The notes beneath the pieces were generated by a model. It did not search any database, was not told where the DNA came from, and saw only the letters and a program-made list of their open reading frames with translations. Position numbers and translations under genes: made by a program. A DNA stretch of 52,906 bases from Candidatus Altimarinota bacterium (lineage in GTDB: Bacteria; Patescibacteriota; Gracilibacteria; UBA4473): contig JABAZT010000039.1 in assembly GCA_018608565.1 (NCBI GenBank), positions 1 to 52,906 of the forward strand, in the 5' to 3' direction. Position 1 is the first letter of the stretch. Each line of letters begins with the position of its first letter. Below, in pieces: positions 34,028 to 41,575 of this stretch.

Positions 34028-34047
34028 TTATATGGCTTCAAACAATG

Positions 34048-34088
34048 ATTTAGCTATGGCGAACTAAAATTAGGAAACAATCAATTTG
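34048..34088 (+). promoter_or_regulatory. 41-bp conserved element, copy 2
   Basis: Same element as at 29945-29985 (36/41 identical), with ATTTAGCTAT and the 17-bp core AAAATTAGGAAACAATC. It lies upstream of the structured RNA and the Hsp20-containing operon starting at 34327. Confidence 0.5.
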
Positions 34089-34119
34089 CCCTGTCTATAG
34101 GAAGGTTTATGTTGTAGTT

Positions 34120-34163
34120 AGACCCATATGAAATACATATCTCAGTTATCACTGGGCGGGTCT
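34120..34163 (+). other. Compact three-way-junction RNA structure
   Basis: AGACCC (34120-34125) pairs with GGGTCT (34158-34163). Inside, ATATG-AAATA-CATAT (34126-34140) and CAGT-TATC-ACTG (34143-34154) form two hairpins, giving a three-helix junction followed by an AT-rich tract with AATTTTTATATTT. It may be a terminator, a leader sensor or part of a small RNA. Confidence 0.45.
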
Positions 34164-34186
34164 TCATAATTTTTATATTTCAAAAA

Positions 34187-34282
34187 ATGAAAATTTATTG
34201 TCGTTTGTTTGTGGCGCATAATCATCCGAAAGTCTTTTCGCATTTCTGTGAGAATCGTCCTGTTGCAGAAGTTTTTCCATAG
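34187..34282 (+). CDS. Possible 31-residue His/Cys-containing peptide
   Basis: An ATG-started frame reading MKIYCRLFVAHNHPKVFSHF and then CENRPVAEVFP, with two Cys and three His. It lies between the structured RNA and the operon at 34327. There is no Shine-Dalgarno. It may be a real leader peptide or chance; evidence is thin. Confidence 0.25.
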   Translation: MKIYCRLFVAHNHPKVFSHFCENRPVAEVFP

Positions 34283-34326
34283 AAATCTAAATTATTATTG
34301 GAAATTAATTTTTAACCTGAAACACC

Positions 34327-34698
34327 ATGTCATTACACAAGATCAGTAGCGAAGAAGGATTAAATGCCTACTTGAAGTTCCGAGAGGATGAGGCCACAGA
34401 CTTAGAAATAATAGTAAAGGACTTACTGGAACAGGCTAAAAAAATTGGAGATCAAGCAGAAGATGCGTTGATAAAAAGAATTGACGAAATCCGCATAAAA
34501 ATTTCACGGAGGATAGCAGAAAAAGAAGAGATAAAAATAAACTCTGTAAAAAATCCCCTTCAGGCAAAAGCCTTAGAGAAAGAACACAAGGATTTTTTGC
34601 CTCGATGGAAAATAATGAGTCAGGAGATTTCCGAAGCGACTCTATTTGTATTGTATTCTGAGTTTTCAAATCTCAACCAATCAGAAAATATTTCTTAA
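34327..34698 (+). CDS. Hypothetical charged helical protein
   Basis: A 123-residue soluble protein rich in Lys and Glu with heptad-like helices (KDLLEQAKKIGDQAEDALIK, RISRRIAEKEEIKI). No family is recognised. First gene of the stress operon behind copy 2 of the 41-bp element; the next gene starts 12 bp later. Confidence 0.65.
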   Translation: MSLHKISSEEGLNAYLKFREDEATDLEIIVKDLLEQAKKIGDQAEDALIKRIDEIRIKISRRIAEKEEIKINSVKNPLQAKALEKEHKDFLPRWKIMSQEISEATLFVLYSEFSNLNQSENIS

Positions 34699-34710
34699 CT
34701 AAATTTAAAC

Positions 34711-35109
34711 ATGCCAGAACCAGAAAAATCGACCATGACAGAGGAGGACGATATTAAGGCGCCTGAAGAAATAATTGGAGAACTTTCAGAAGAAGTATCT
34801 GAATTAGAAGAGAAGTTGAAAACCCCAGAGCTAGCTGAGGAAGTTATTCTTGCAGTTTATCAATTGAGAGGAAAAGTGAGAGGAATGTTGTTTCTAGTAG
34901 AAAGACATAGACAGCATGCTTCACGGTCTGCAATTGTTGGAGAAAAAATTAAACGAAAGCCAAGAGGAAGATTTGTCCAAGGAGTCTTAAAAGTTTTAGG
35001 GCACGAGGACGAAATTGATCTCCTCTCTAAGGAGCACGATGTACTATATCCCGCTCTAGGTAAATTATTAGAAAGATTAAATCTCATTCTCCATGAACTC
35101 ACAAACTAA
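34711..35109 (+). CDS. Hypothetical helical protein
   Basis: A 132-residue soluble protein. The acidic N-terminus has two leucine-spaced helices (EEIIGELSEEVSELEEKL), followed by a basic helix region (HRQHASRSAIVGEKIKRKPR). No family is recognised. It lies between the gene at 34327 and hsp20, with short gaps, in the same operon. Confidence 0.65.
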   Translation: MPEPEKSTMTEEDDIKAPEEIIGELSEEVSELEEKLKTPELAEEVILAVYQLRGKVRGMLFLVERHRQHASRSAIVGEKIKRKPRGRFVQGVLKVLGHEDEIDLLSKEHDVLYPALGKLLERLNLILHELTN

Positions 35110-35132
35110 TTTATTTTTAAACAACAAATACC

Positions 35133-35672
35133 ATGAAAACCATTGCTACCAGACCCGGATACCAACCAACTACTGACATTTGGGATGACACCTGGCCAAC
35201 TCCATTTGAACACTGGTTTGGTCAACCATTTGCGCTTAGTAACTTCTTTGGACGACACGAAGACTATTGGGCTCCAACGAATGTCCACGAAGAAGACGAT
35301 GAATATAAAATTGATGTAGAAGTCCCAGGATTTCCACCAGAGAATATCGAAGTAGAAGTTCTCACTAACGGTATTCAGATCACAGGAGAATTCGAGGAAG
35401 AAGAGTGTAGTGTCGGAAGTTGTGACGAAGATACTGATTGTGAAACCGAAAACTGTACGGCTAAAGAGGAGAAGAAAAAAGAGAAAAATAAGAACGGTGC
35501 TTGCTGTAGAGAGGAACGCAGTTATCAATCTTTTTCTCGATTTGTAAGTCTGCCAGCAGATGCAGATCTCAAAAAAGCAAAAGCTGAAATCAAAAATGGG
35601 ATTCTTGCGATCAAAGTTCCCAAATCAAAAGAAAAGGAAAAAAAACGAAACGTTCTCAAGATCAAACACTAA
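35133..35672 (+). CDS. Hsp20 small heat-shock protein with Cys-rich insertion
   Basis: A 179-residue alpha-crystallin protein. The domain starts at about 50 (VHEEDDEYKIDVEVPGFPPE), with ENIEVEVLTNGIQITGE, and resumes at RSYQSFSRFVSLPADADLKK followed by AEIKNGILAIKVPK. Between these strands is an insertion of about 40 residues (about 90-128) with six cysteines and dense acidic then basic runs (CSVGSCDEDTDC, KKKEKNKNGACC). Usual bacterial Hsp20 proteins have a short loop here. The C-terminal basic tail has no clear IxI. It is an ATP-independent holdase; the insertion may sense metal or redox state. Confidence 0.92.
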   Translation: MKTIATRPGYQPTTDIWDDTWPTPFEHWFGQPFALSNFFGRHEDYWAPTNVHEEDDEYKIDVEVPGFPPENIEVEVLTNGIQITGEFEEEECSVGSCDEDTDCETENCTAKEEKKKEKNKNGACCREERSYQSFSRFVSLPADADLKKAKAEIKNGILAIKVPKSKEKEKKRNVLKIKH

Positions 35673-35690
35673 TCCCTAATTCACCTCAAC

Positions 35691-36503
35691 ATGAATGCCA
35701 CCAAACCGAATTCGAAATTTGAGGAAGCTATCACTTTGTTTGATTCATTCAAACATACCAATGGAATTGAATATTGGATGGCATCTGATCTCATGAAACT
35801 TTTGGGATACAAGGATATGCATGCTTTTGTATTTGCACTCCATCACGCCATGGAGATCTGCGTACTCTTGCATATCTCCGTCCATGAAAACTTCCTCCCA
35901 GAGACGCGACGAGTCAAAGGGAAACATACCAATGACTACAAACTCACACGTTTTGCCTGTTATCTCATCGTGATCAATGCTGATAGCAACAAACAAAATA
36001 CACAGGCCATACGACAGTATTTCAAATCAGAGATGCATCGATTTGAAAGTTCGTTGCAACGACATCTTGATACCGAACGAATTACCGCTCGCAAAGAAAT
36101 AGCCGAAGGAATCAAACGACTCAATAAAACGGCTCGTCGATGGGGGGTCCATGATTTCTCTCGGTTTACCAATGCAGGATATAGAGGGCTGTATAATGCC
36201 AACTTACCAGAACTACTCGAACACAGAGGACTTCCTGCGGATGCAAATATGACCGACTATATGGGAGGATTTGAGCTCGCCATGAATCTCTTTCGTATCA
36301 CGCAGACAAATGAAAAAATAAAACAACAACGTATTGAAGGACAATACGACTTGGAAAACGCTCATTTTGAAGTGGGTCGAGACCTTCGACATTTTGTGGA
36401 ACATCATTCGAGCACGTTGCCCGAATACTTTCCGCTCAGACCGACAATCAAAGATCTAAAGCAAACGCTTAAAGCAGATTATAAGACACTTTCTACTCCC
36501 TAA
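35691..36503 (+). CDS. dinD: DinD-like DNA-damage-inducible protein (BRO-N type)
   Basis: A 270-residue protein resembling DNA-damage-inducible protein D. The N-terminal BRO-like domain reads NGIEYWMASDLMKLLGYKDM, HTNDYKLTRFACYLIVINAD and NTQAIRQYFKSE. The C-terminal domain has WGVHDFSRFTNAGYRGLYN and YMGGFELAMNLFRITQTNEK. DinD in E. coli is SOS-induced and inhibits RecA-mediated strand exchange. No LexA box is evident here; the gene sits within the heat-shock operon 18 bp after hsp20. Confidence 0.88.
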   Translation: MNATKPNSKFEEAITLFDSFKHTNGIEYWMASDLMKLLGYKDMHAFVFALHHAMEICVLLHISVHENFLPETRRVKGKHTNDYKLTRFACYLIVINADSNKQNTQAIRQYFKSEMHRFESSLQRHLDTERITARKEIAEGIKRLNKTARRWGVHDFSRFTNAGYRGLYNANLPELLEHRGLPADANMTDYMGGFELAMNLFRITQTNEKIKQQRIEGQYDLENAHFEVGRDLRHFVEHHSSTLPEYFPLRPTIKDLKQTLKADYKTLSTP

Positions 36504-36515
36504 TGTCCCATTATC

Positions 36516-36896
36516 ATGGAATCGGAAACTATCGTACTCGCAAAGATCCTCGGGCCTCTGTATATCCTGACTGGATTAGTATTTATGGGAAGGCCAAAGC
36601 TCGTTAAAAAAATGGTCAAAGAATTTACGAAAGAGGAAGAGGAACTCTTTCAATGGGGGATGGTGAGTTTTGTAGTTGGAGTGGTAATCCTCCAGTTTCA
36701 CTTCCTCTGGAATACACTTCCTGAAATATTGATCTCTACTATAGGCGTTTTAGCAATATTCAAAGGAATCTTTTATGTCTTTTTACCTCGAGTTATTGGA
36801 CGAATAACACAGAAGTTTAATGACATCTTCATAATCTTTGGATCCATGTTTGCGCTCATCTTAGGTATTTATTTTTTTCAGATTATCTACGCCTGA
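36516..36896 (+). CDS. Four-helix membrane protein, paralogue of 30341
   Basis: A 126-residue protein that aligns end to end with the protein at 30341: KILGPLYILTGL, RPKLVKKM, EEELFQWGMVSFVVGVVILQ and LPEILISTIG. It has four predicted helices with a charged cytoplasmic loop. Function is unknown. It starts 12 bp after dinD in the same operon. Confidence 0.75.
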   Translation: MESETIVLAKILGPLYILTGLVFMGRPKLVKKMVKEFTKEEEELFQWGMVSFVVGVVILQFHFLWNTLPEILISTIGVLAIFKGIFYVFLPRVIGRITQKFNDIFIIFGSMFALILGIYFFQIIYA

Positions 36897-36922
36897 TACT
36901 AATTTTTAAACCCAAACAAACC

Positions 36923-37111
36923 ATGAAAACTGATACAACGACTCTACTGCTACCATTTACTTTATATTCTTTAAATGATAGAGCTTTTGAATATTTAACT
37001 GAGCTAAAAGATCAAACAGAGCTCTATGAAGACCCCTATGTTTTAGATCAAGAAGAGGATGATATAAATATGTATGTAAATCTTGGATACCGACGCTGGC
37101 CACTCAATTAA
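36923..37111 (+). CDS. Small hypothetical acidic protein
   Basis: A 62-residue soluble protein. It reads through LPFTLYSLNDRAFEYLTELK and ends NLGYRRWPLN, with an acidic middle (LDQEEDDINM). No family is recognised. Position within the plus-strand series supports it as a real gene. Confidence 0.5.
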   Translation: MKTDTTTLLLPFTLYSLNDRAFEYLTELKDQTELYEDPYVLDQEEDDINMYVNLGYRRWPLN

Positions 37112-37141
37112 TCTCAAAGATTCTTTTAGCATTTTTATTCT

Positions 37142-37810
37142 ATGTCACTTCCTTGCATCGAAACTCCCAGCCGAACTTGTAATTCAGAGCATTTTGTACT
37201 ACAAAAGAGTATATCTCTTGAATCTGAGAACATGACACATCAACAGGAAAAGACCTGGAAGCATTTTAATGAAAACCCGTTAACACACAGTGCAGGACAC
37301 TATCTCCTCACGATACATGATCTACGGAAAGAACTAGGGTATGCTCGGATGACAGATATAGGGAAACGACTATCAGTTAAGCCTTCCACTTGCTGTGCCG
37401 CACTTCGTTCACTCAAAAACAAAGGATTTGTAACCGAGGATCCAAATAAATTCCTACTCCTAACCGAAGATGGAAAATACTGGGTAGAAATCCTCATCCG
37501 AAATGAACAAATGCTGGAACGTTTTCTCATACAATGTCTCGGAGTTGACCCAAAACAAGCAGAGATAGATGCGTGTAAGATAGAACATTTAATTAGTGCC
37601 GAAACATCAATGCATTTGTGTAGATTTGTGAAATTTATGGAATCTCATCCCCAGCAAACTCAAAAGTTCATAGAGGAAATACAGTCACAGAGCCCCTATG
37701 AGGAAGGAAGTGTTCAGTGTGAAAACTGCCCTCACAAAGATAAATGCCAAGCGATGTTTGCAACACCAAAAGACTGTTGTGGAAATTGTGGAACAGACCC
37801 TTCTCAGTAG
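37142..37810 (+). CDS. DtxR/MntR-like metal-dependent regulator with Cys-rich tail
   Basis: A 222-residue protein. From about residue 46 it matches the DtxR family: HSAGHYLLTIHDLRKELGYA, RMTDIGKRLSVKPSTCCAAL (recognition helix), RSLKNKGFVTEDPNKFLLLT and LIRNEQMLERFLIQCLGVD. The dimerisation helix follows, with ACKIEHLISAETSMHLCRFV. The tail carries CENCPHKDKCQ and CCGNCG, a second possible metal site absent from typical MntR. It likely senses Fe or Mn. The ATG at 37232 is an alternative start closer to the family norm. Confidence 0.85.
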   Translation: MSLPCIETPSRTCNSEHFVLQKSISLESENMTHQQEKTWKHFNENPLTHSAGHYLLTIHDLRKELGYARMTDIGKRLSVKPSTCCAALRSLKNKGFVTEDPNKFLLLTEDGKYWVEILIRNEQMLERFLIQCLGVDPKQAEIDACKIEHLISAETSMHLCRFVKFMESHPQQTQKFIEEIQSQSPYEEGSVQCENCPHKDKCQAMFATPKDCCGNCGTDPSQ

Positions 37811-37857
37811 CACTCTAGACCTACTCAAAATTTTGTATTTTTTAAATTATTACACTC

Positions 37858-38292
37858 ATGGAAATTCCATCCGCTGATATTAGTTTTATCCGAGGTTTTC
37901 TTCTTCAGCATCGATTTGCTGTTGTGGCGAGCATTACCCCAGAAGGAGATCCCGAATGTGCCAAGGTAGAATATTTTCTCCTTGAGGGAGGACTTGATAT
38001 TGTCTTCCGTACACAACGAAACTCACGAAAATATGAAAACATAATCAATCATCCGACAATAGCATTAGAAGTTGGTGATTTCGAGACTGATACAGTCCAA
38101 TATGAAGGATTAGCAGAAGAATTTGATGGAGTTTTTTCAAAAAGAGATTCTGTCACAATTGCATCTCGGAGTCGAAGATCACGCGTTATCTATGATGAAG
38201 ATGACATTGTATATTTTATCGTACGTCCTACATGGATCCGCTATACTGATGTAGCTAATCGTCCGTGGAAACAGGTAGAAATTAATTTTTAG
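37858..38292 (+). CDS. Pyridoxamine 5'-phosphate oxidase-fold protein
   Basis: A 144-residue split-barrel protein. RFAVVASITPEGDPECAKVE, IVFRTQRNSRKYENIINHPT and VQYEGLAEEF are typical of the PNPOx-like family, whose members bind flavin or F420/heme and reduce small substrates. The end PTWIRYTDVANRPWKQVEI recurs in the next gene. The gap to that gene is 5 bp, so they are co-transcribed. Confidence 0.85.
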   Translation: MEIPSADISFIRGFLLQHRFAVVASITPEGDPECAKVEYFLLEGGLDIVFRTQRNSRKYENIINHPTIALEVGDFETDTVQYEGLAEEFDGVFSKRDSVTIASRSRRSRVIYDEDDIVYFIVRPTWIRYTDVANRPWKQVEINF

Positions 38293-38297
38293 ACCAT

Positions 38298-38993
38298 ATG
38301 AAAAAAGTACCAGAATCACGGTATCGTCGATGGATCCAGAAGCAAGGCTATGGAAATATTCGAAAACAACAAATTGAGAAACAAACTGTTTTCATTCTTG
38401 AGAAAGACAATAAGAAACGTCTTGTAGTTTCTATTGGTGGGGAGGTAACCATGCAAGAAGAGCATAAAGTGCATGCCAAGCAAAAATATTTCCACTATCT
38501 CCCACTACAAACAGATCTGGCACTCAAGAGCCAAGTAGATAAATCAGTGCTGATTGCAGAAAAAATTAGGTTTGATGCACAAGATTCAACATTTCGAACA
38601 CAAAAGGAGAATCTATACCAAGCTATAAAAGATATAAAAGAAGGATCTCTTGGTTGGGTTGATGGAAGTCCTGATTCTGTCTGGGGATTATTAGAAATAG
38701 AGTCAGATCTTTGTTGTTATTTTTATTGTCCACGCACCCCAGAGATTCCTATCTCTCAGCAAAAAAATAATAATGCATCCCTATTGCTTGAATTTGAAGA
38801 CACACAATGCGTCCAAGCAGAAGGCATCATAAATATTAAAAAGCACCAGATTCCAGCTTGGGTTAAAGCTCATCCTTTGTATCAAAATAAAACCATAACA
38901 GTTTTTTACTTCATACCACAATGGATACGAAAAACAGATGTCTCTAAGTCGCCTTGGGATACGATAGAACTCTTAATGTCATCTCACTCATGA
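38298..38993 (+). CDS. Divergent PNPOx-fold protein
   Basis: A 231-residue protein. The N-terminal 75 residues are unassigned. The C-terminal half resembles the PNPOx split barrel: LGWVDGSPDSVWGLLEIESD, NNNASLLLEFEDTQCVQAEG and the closing PQWIRKTDVSKSPWDTIEL, which matches the previous gene (PTWIRYTDVANRPW). It overlaps the next gene by 4 bases (ATGA). Confidence 0.7.
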   Translation: MKKVPESRYRRWIQKQGYGNIRKQQIEKQTVFILEKDNKKRLVVSIGGEVTMQEEHKVHAKQKYFHYLPLQTDLALKSQVDKSVLIAEKIRFDAQDSTFRTQKENLYQAIKDIKEGSLGWVDGSPDSVWGLLEIESDLCCYFYCPRTPEIPISQQKNNNASLLLEFEDTQCVQAEGIINIKKHQIPAWVKAHPLYQNKTITVFYFIPQWIRKTDVSKSPWDTIELLMSSHS

Positions 38994-39853
38994 AAGTTCC
39001 ACTTACCTCCAAAGCCTTTTTTCGTTCCTCGATACTCCTTCTTACATTTCAGTGGACGGTCTCCTTTCTCCTCTGGAGTATTTTAATTGTATATCTGTAT
39101 GGTTTTTTGGATCGCCCTATTTTCTTTTGGAGTTTTGTAGGGACAGCACTCTTACTAGTTGTCATCAGTTTTTTCCTCTTCTTTGAATGGTACTTCAAGC
39201 AATGGACTGCTCAGGAAGAAGATTTCATCTGGATGCGCCCTTGGCCACAAAAAATCACAAAACGATATCCCCTTGATGAATTACGAAGTGGAAAAATTGA
39301 GCAATCTTTTATCCAAAAATTATGTAAAAAAGGGACAATACATCTTGTATTTCAAAATAAGGAAAAAGTGAAACGAAAATTAAAGATGCCTTGGATTCAT
39401 AATCCTAAACTAGTATTAGATCACGTAGAACGATCTCAAATAGCCAAATTTAAAAACTTTCTTACCTCATTTAATCATGGTGTCCTTACCTATACCAATG
39501 GAGATCAAAAACCTCATTCAGCATTTGTACAAGTAAAGAGTAATCCTGTGAATGAAATCTTTTTTAAAACTTGTAAGGATTTTAGAAAATACCAGAGTCT
39601 GGGAACACATCCTCTCGTTTCTCTTTCGTTCGGACGAGGAGAAAAAGGAATACTGCATATCAAAGGGGTTGCTCATGAAATCAAAGAGCATCAACTCGAT
39701 CACGAAGCTAAGGAAAATATTGGAACAAAACTTATTAAAAGAACAGAGGTAGCCTGGCATGGATATGCGTATTTCCAAATCGTACCAACCGAATTTCGCC
39801 TTTGTACCATAAAACCCTCATCTGTAGAAAATATTCATCTAATTCTTGATTAA
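38990..39853 (+). CDS. Membrane protein with PNPOx-like C-terminal domain
   Basis: A 287-residue protein. Two membrane helices (about 10-35 and 40-65) precede a basic PH-like region (about 66-140). The C-terminal domain (about 145-287) has FKNFLTSFNHGVLTYTNGDQ, FFKTCKDFRKYQSLGTHPLV and SLSFGRGEKGILHIKGVAHE, a PNPOx-type split barrel. The ATG at 38990 overlaps the upstream stop, and an earlier in-frame ATG at 38954 is inside the upstream gene. A membrane-tethered PNPOx fusion is unusual. Confidence 0.7.
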   Translation: MKVPLTSKAFFRSSILLLTFQWTVSFLLWSILIVYLYGFLDRPIFFWSFVGTALLLVVISFFLFFEWYFKQWTAQEEDFIWMRPWPQKITKRYPLDELRSGKIEQSFIQKLCKKGTIHLVFQNKEKVKRKLKMPWIHNPKLVLDHVERSQIAKFKNFLTSFNHGVLTYTNGDQKPHSAFVQVKSNPVNEIFFKTCKDFRKYQSLGTHPLVSLSFGRGEKGILHIKGVAHEIKEHQLDHEAKENIGTKLIKRTEVAWHGYAYFQIVPTEFRLCTIKPSSVENIHLILD

Positions 39854-39855
39854 TC

Positions 39856-40359
39856 ATGGACACTTTAAATGACCCTGTCACTCCACACATTCGTCAAAGT
39901 CTCTTGATCCCTGGTTTAAAATGGCTCATCATCGCTATAATACACTTGGTGATCACCATGTTTGGGCTTGTAGAATTTTCTTTCACGCTTACTCCTATCC
40001 TGCTGGTTATGTGTTCTTGGTTGATTTGCAATCTATTAGTATTAATTGCCTGGTATAATCGCTATTTTCAGATATTTCAAGGAGTCATTATGGTTCGGGA
40101 AGGAATATTTTGGTTGAAAAAACGCATCTATTCGCTCGAAAATCTACAAAAAGTAATCAATCGTCGACCACTACTAGGACGGATATTTCATTACGGGACT
40201 ATTCGTATTGAAATTGAGCCATTTTCTACACAACCAATTCATGTAGGAATCCCCTATATCCATGATTCTCAATCTTATGTAGAAATCTTGAGAAACCAGA
40301 TGTTTGAGTATATGGCGACTTCTCATCAATCTCGTGTTACCAAAGCCTCTAATTCTTAA
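39856..40359 (+). CDS. PH-domain (bPH_2/DUF304) membrane protein
   Basis: A 167-residue protein with two membrane helices (about 18-40 and 45-68) followed by a bacterial PH domain: GVIMVREGIFWLKKRIYSLE, VINRRPLLGRIFHYGTIRIE. It is related to the protein at 17106 (IYSLEN versus YYSLDK, GRIFHYG versus GRIFNYG). It follows the membrane PNPOx fusion by 3 bp, so both probably act together at the membrane. Confidence 0.8.
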   Translation: MDTLNDPVTPHIRQSLLIPGLKWLIIAIIHLVITMFGLVEFSFTLTPILLVMCSWLICNLLVLIAWYNRYFQIFQGVIMVREGIFWLKKRIYSLENLQKVINRRPLLGRIFHYGTIRIEIEPFSTQPIHVGIPYIHDSQSYVEILRNQMFEYMATSHQSRVTKASNS

Positions 40360-40366
40360 ATATTCT

Positions 40367-41575
40367 ATGCATCTAAAGCGTACCCTTTCGTTTTCTCATG
40401 TGCTGTTTTATGGCGTCGGGACTATCCTTGGCGCAGGAGTATATGTCCTTGTGGGGAAAGTGGCTGGCGCTGCAGGAGTATTTACGCCTCTGGCCTTTTT
40501 AATCGCTGGGATTGTGGCTGCATTTTCTGCGTTTTCTTATGCAGAACTTTCATCTCGGTATCCTCATAGCGCTGGAGCTGCAGGCTATATCCACCAGGGA
40601 ATAGGACAGCGTTGGCTCTCTACACTGTTTGGATTTGGAATTGCGCTGTCAGGTATTGTTTCTGCGAGTGTTTTGACATTGGGATTCGTGGGATACTTTC
40701 AGGTATTCTTTCCACTTCCTCAGGCGGTGATAATTATTGGATTACTTTTGTTACTGACATTTCTTGCTCTTTGGGGGATTAAAGACTCGGTCATAGTTAT
40801 CTCTATAATTACGACGATAGAGCTACTTGGACTCTTGATCATTATTTGGGTCGCTCGAGAGAGTTTTGTTGATTTCCCACAGTATGTGACACAGACCTTG
40901 CCAACTTTTTCCATTTCCGATGCGGGAGGTCTGCTTGGGGGGATGTTTTTGGCTTTTTATGCCTTCATCGGTTTCGAAGACATGGTCAATGTCGCGGAAG
41001 AAACCAAATCTCCAGCGAAGACAATGCCCAAGGCTATCATTGCCTCGCTTTTGATCGCAGGAGCTCTCTACATCCTGATTGGGATTGTGGCGGTGCTGAC
41101 GCTTCCCATTGCTGAGTTGGAGGCAAGTAAAGCTCCACTGGCCTCAATATTCACACTCTACACAGGTCAGAATCCAGCCCTGATAACTATTATTAGCCTC
41201 TTTGCCGTAGTAAATGGAGTCATTGCCCAGATCATCATGGCTTCTCGAATTCTCTATGGCATGGGACAAAAAGGATGGATACACTCGGAGATAAGTCGTT
41301 TGTGGCACCATAGAGGAACCCCCCTGACGGCAACGGTTGTTGTCTCTGCGATTATTTTGCTGTTTGCTTTAGCGGTACCTATCGTGCCATTAGCTACTGC
41401 GACGAGTTTTATAACACTTACATTATTTGCATTGGTGAATTTTTCATTGATCCAGATAAAGCGAAAACACCCAAATAAGAAACGAGCATTTACCGTGCCC
41501 TTATGGGTGCCGATTGTTGGTCTGGGACTTAATCTATGTATTCTAATTCAAAAAGTATGGACTTGGGCTCTTTAA
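40367..41575 (+). CDS. APC family amino acid permease
   Basis: A 402-residue permease with about 12 helices. The APC start motif is VGTILGAGVYVLVGKVAGAA; FSYAELSSRYPHSAGAAGYI follows in helix 3; FIGFEDMVNVAEETKSPAKT is in helix 6-7. It is in the CAT/APC branch for cationic or neutral amino acids and polyamines; the substrate is not determinable. The ATG at 40367 (MHLKRTLSFSHVLFYG) is used; an upstream in-frame ATG overlaps the previous gene. Confidence 0.92.
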   Translation: MHLKRTLSFSHVLFYGVGTILGAGVYVLVGKVAGAAGVFTPLAFLIAGIVAAFSAFSYAELSSRYPHSAGAAGYIHQGIGQRWLSTLFGFGIALSGIVSASVLTLGFVGYFQVFFPLPQAVIIIGLLLLLTFLALWGIKDSVIVISIITTIELLGLLIIIWVARESFVDFPQYVTQTLPTFSISDAGGLLGGMFLAFYAFIGFEDMVNVAEETKSPAKTMPKAIIASLLIAGALYILIGIVAVLTLPIAELEASKAPLASIFTLYTGQNPALITIISLFAVVNGVIAQIIMASRILYGMGQKGWIHSEISRLWHHRGTPLTATVVVSAIILLFALAVPIVPLATATSFITLTLFALVNFSLIQIKRKHPNKKRAFTVPLWVPIVGLGLNLCILIQKVWTWAL

